Assembly: GCA_015063445.1 (NCBI GenBank)
Contig: SVUD01000058.1
Span: 1-9,095, forward strand
Source of the DNA: Oscillospiraceae bacterium
Lineage (GTDB): Bacteria > Bacillota_A > Clostridia > Oscillospirales > CAG-272
DNA length: 9,095 bases
Reading direction: 5' to 3'
The notes below the pieces were generated by a model. That model was not told where the DNA came from, did no database searches, and saw nothing but the letters and a program-made list of their open reading frames with translations. The translations under genes were made by a program, and so were the position numbers. Position 1 is the stretch's first letter. Each line of letters opens with the position of its first letter. This document shows, piece after piece, positions 7,389 to 9,095 of the stretch.

Positions 7389-9095
7389 TTAATTTAATGT
7401 TTCAATATAATCGTCTATGCTGGATTTCAACGTAATTAGCACATCCTCAACCGATTGAGAGAAGACCTGTGCTCCCGCAACGTCAAAATGACCGCCGCCG
7501 TTAAGCTTTTCAAGAATCAACTGAACGTTGATCTTTCCGTTGGAACGTCCGGAAATATGAATCTGTTCTCCAATGCGTACCAACGTGAACGCAGCATCAA
7601 TTCCCCGCAGCGAAAGCATTTTATCTGCCGCTTTAGATGCAATTATTCGGTAGGATTCATCAGTTTCACCTTCGCAGCACGAAATAGCGATATTTTCATT
7701 ATAAATCGTAATCGCCGTATGGAATCTCGCCTCTTTTGAAAGCTCTGTGGGATCGGTTTTGAACATGCTGTAAACGTCCGCAGGACTTGCGCCGGCGCCC
7801 CTGAGATACTGAGCAACGCCAAACGTCCTCGTGCCTGTGTTTCTTGTGAACTGCTTTGTGTCAAGCAACACTCCCGCAAGAAGCATATCCGCTACTTCCT
7901 TCAAAAGATTGTGTGAGCTGATTGCATTTTCAAGCATCTCGGAAACCAGCTCGCACGAGCTTGAAGCGCTCGGCTCAATGTAAGAAAGTCTTACCGTCTT
8001 GGGCATCTGTTCTGTAGTTCTGTGATGGTCTATAACTGCAACGTTATCAACCTTTTGCGCAATATCGGCAAATTGCGACCTTATAAAAGTGTTGTGATCC
8101 ACAAGAACGAGCAGCGTGTCAGGACCTACAAGATCAAGTCCCTCGGCATTATCAACGAACACGTTTAAAAACTGATCCGTTTTTTCAAGCATATTAATGC
8201 ACGGAGAAAGATTCTTATCACGCATATCAACGGCGATATTTGATTTTACACCGCAAAGAGCGCACAAAACGGAAACGCCTACAGAAGCTCCGAACGAATC
8301 AAAGTCACCGTATCTGTGTCCCATAATAATCACGTTATCCGCTCTTGCTATAGCAGACGTCAACTGAGTAGTAAAAGTACGTGAACGAACGCTTGAGCGC
8401 TTATAAACAGATTTCGTTTTTCCCCCGTAATACTCTGTTGCATTCTCCGATTTGTAAACTACCTGGTCTCCGCCACGCTGCAAAGCGAGGTCAATTGCTT
8501 CTCTGGCCGCTGCTTCACGGTCGGCAAGAGAACCGGGAATTCTTGAAACACCTATGGATACAGTAATTGAAACACCGTCACCAAGTCTTGTTTCTCTTAT
8601 CTCGTCTAGAATGCTGAATCTGTCATTTATACAACAGTCAAGATAGTGTGAATCAAATAAAACGATGTATTTATCGTTTTCGTAGGTTTTTATGATACCG
8701 TTCATAGAATCCACCCACGATTTTAATTTATCGTCGACGGTAGATATCGCATCACGGAATTTTTCATGAACGTACTGCAAAACGTCTTCAACGTTATCGA
8801 TAGCGATGTATGCAACAGCAACTCGCTCGTCGTTATAGCGCTTTTCCGATTCGCTGAGCGCAGTTATATCAGAAAGCTCGACAAGGTACAGGCCGTCCCA
8901 TTTTTCAGAAACGGTAAATCCCTGTACACTGTAAATTCTTCCGTCAATAGAAACGGGCTCGTCCGAGAAAATATCCGACGGCGTATTTTCATCAAATATT
9001 GTGGAAACGTCCATTCCTATGAAATTTTCATTGCGAGCCTTGATTGCTCGCATAGCCTCGTTGTACCAGAGCACTTTGCCGTGCATATCCAGCGC
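7389..9095 (-). CDS. gdpP: Cyclic-di-AMP phosphodiesterase GdpP (N-terminus outside window)
   Basis: GdpP is a membrane-bound enzyme that hydrolyses c-di-AMP to pApA and so tunes osmolyte and K+ transport and cell-wall stress. Residues are numbered here from the Met at 9086. That Met is probably not the start: the frame stays open to the window edge (Ala-Leu-Asp before it), and [12 protein letters not shown] is the inside of the PAS domain. The two membrane helices expected upstream are missing. Domains are PAS (to about 75), a degenerate GGDEF domain (about 85-215; YENDKYIV where the GGDEF signature would lie, and RGGDQVVYK at 204-212), DHH (about 248-410) and DHHA1 (about 445-560). Metal-binding residues are present: His257, Asp261 and Asp263 (GHRYGDFDS), Asp330, His354 (IDHH) and Asp409. 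The DHHA1 signature [11 protein letters not shown] is at 530-540. It therefore looks catalytically active. It is the first gene of the visible minus-strand set. Confidence 0.96.
   Translation of the reverse strand, partial: ALDMHGKVLWYNEAMRAIKARNENFIGMDVSTIFDENTPSDIFSDEPVSIDGRIYSVQGFTVSEKWDGLYLVELSDITALSESEKRYNDERVAVAYIAIDNVEDVLQYVHEKFRDAISTVDDKLKSWVDSMNGIIKTYENDKYIVLFDSHYLDCCINDRFSILDEIRETRLGDGVSITVSIGVSRIPGSLADREAAAREAIDLALQRGGDQVVYKSENATEYYGGKTKSVYKRSSVRSRTFTTQLTSAIARADNVIIMGHRYGDFDSFGASVGVSVLCALCGVKSNIAVDMRDKNLSPCINMLEKTDQFLNVFVDNAEGLDLVGPDTLLVLVDHNTFIRSQFADIAQKVDNVAVIDHHRTTEQMPKTVRLSYIEPSASSSCELVSEMLENAISSHNLLKEVADMLLAGVLLDTKQFTRNTGTRTFGVAQYLRGAGASPADVYSMFKTDPTELSKEARFHTAITIYNENIAISCCEGETDESYRIIASKAADKMLSLRGIDAAFTLVRIGEQIHISGRSNGKINVQLILEKLNGGGHFDVAGAQVFSQSVEDVLITLKSSIDDYIETLN

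Noticed and set aside
9084..9086. Met at 9086 as the true start of gdpP
   Set aside because: The frame is open upstream to the window edge, and the residues fall within a PAS domain, so the real start lies outside.
7389..9095. GdpP as an active diguanylate cyclase because of its GGDEF-like domain
   Set aside because: The signature position is degenerate, as is normal for GdpP, while the DHH phosphodiesterase residues are intact.

Overview
The window looks like core chromosome from a low-to-mid G+C clostridial Firmicute, with Oscillospiraceae/Ruminococcus-like bacteria as the best guess. The basis is gene order (gdpP-rplI-dnaB, then tilS-ftsH), purine-rich ribosome binding sites, and a sodium-pump decarboxylase whose carboxyltransferase is a separate protein without a biotin domain. 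I see no mobile elements, CRISPR arrays, tRNA or rRNA genes, and no clear sign of recent transfer. The lineage is inferred from family knowledge, not from a database search.

Plus strand, 1-1755: the 3' end of a sodium-translocating decarboxylase beta subunit (oadB-like, cut by the window edge) is followed after 23 bases by the complete carboxyltransferase/alpha subunit (oadA-like). Together they would transfer the carboxyl group of oxaloacetate to a biotin carrier and use its decarboxylation to export Na+. The biotin carrier and small anchor subunit are not in the window and probably lie upstream. A strong hairpin terminator closes this unit.

Minus strand, 9095 down to 1859: five tightly packed genes read gdpP (N-terminus outside the window), rplI, dnaB, tilS, ftsH. 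Gaps are 16 and 20 bases, then a 4-base TTGA overlap, then 26 bases, so the set looks like one operon. It joins c-di-AMP hydrolysis, ribosomal protein L9, the replicative helicase, tRNA-Ile lysidine synthetase and the membrane AAA+ protease. The hpt gene that often sits between tilS and ftsH in Firmicutes is absent. A second hairpin terminator ends ftsH. The two transcription units converge on a 103-base intergenic region that is almost filled by the two hairpins.

The most notable details are the TTG start of tilS overlapping the dnaB stop, a four-codon minicistron whose stop overlaps the ftsH start, an FtsH enlarged both outside the membrane and at its Ala/Glu-rich C-terminus, and the biotin-free OadA. 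I found no convincing undescribed system; the window is mostly recognisable housekeeping genes. There is no gene-free stretch over 300 bases.
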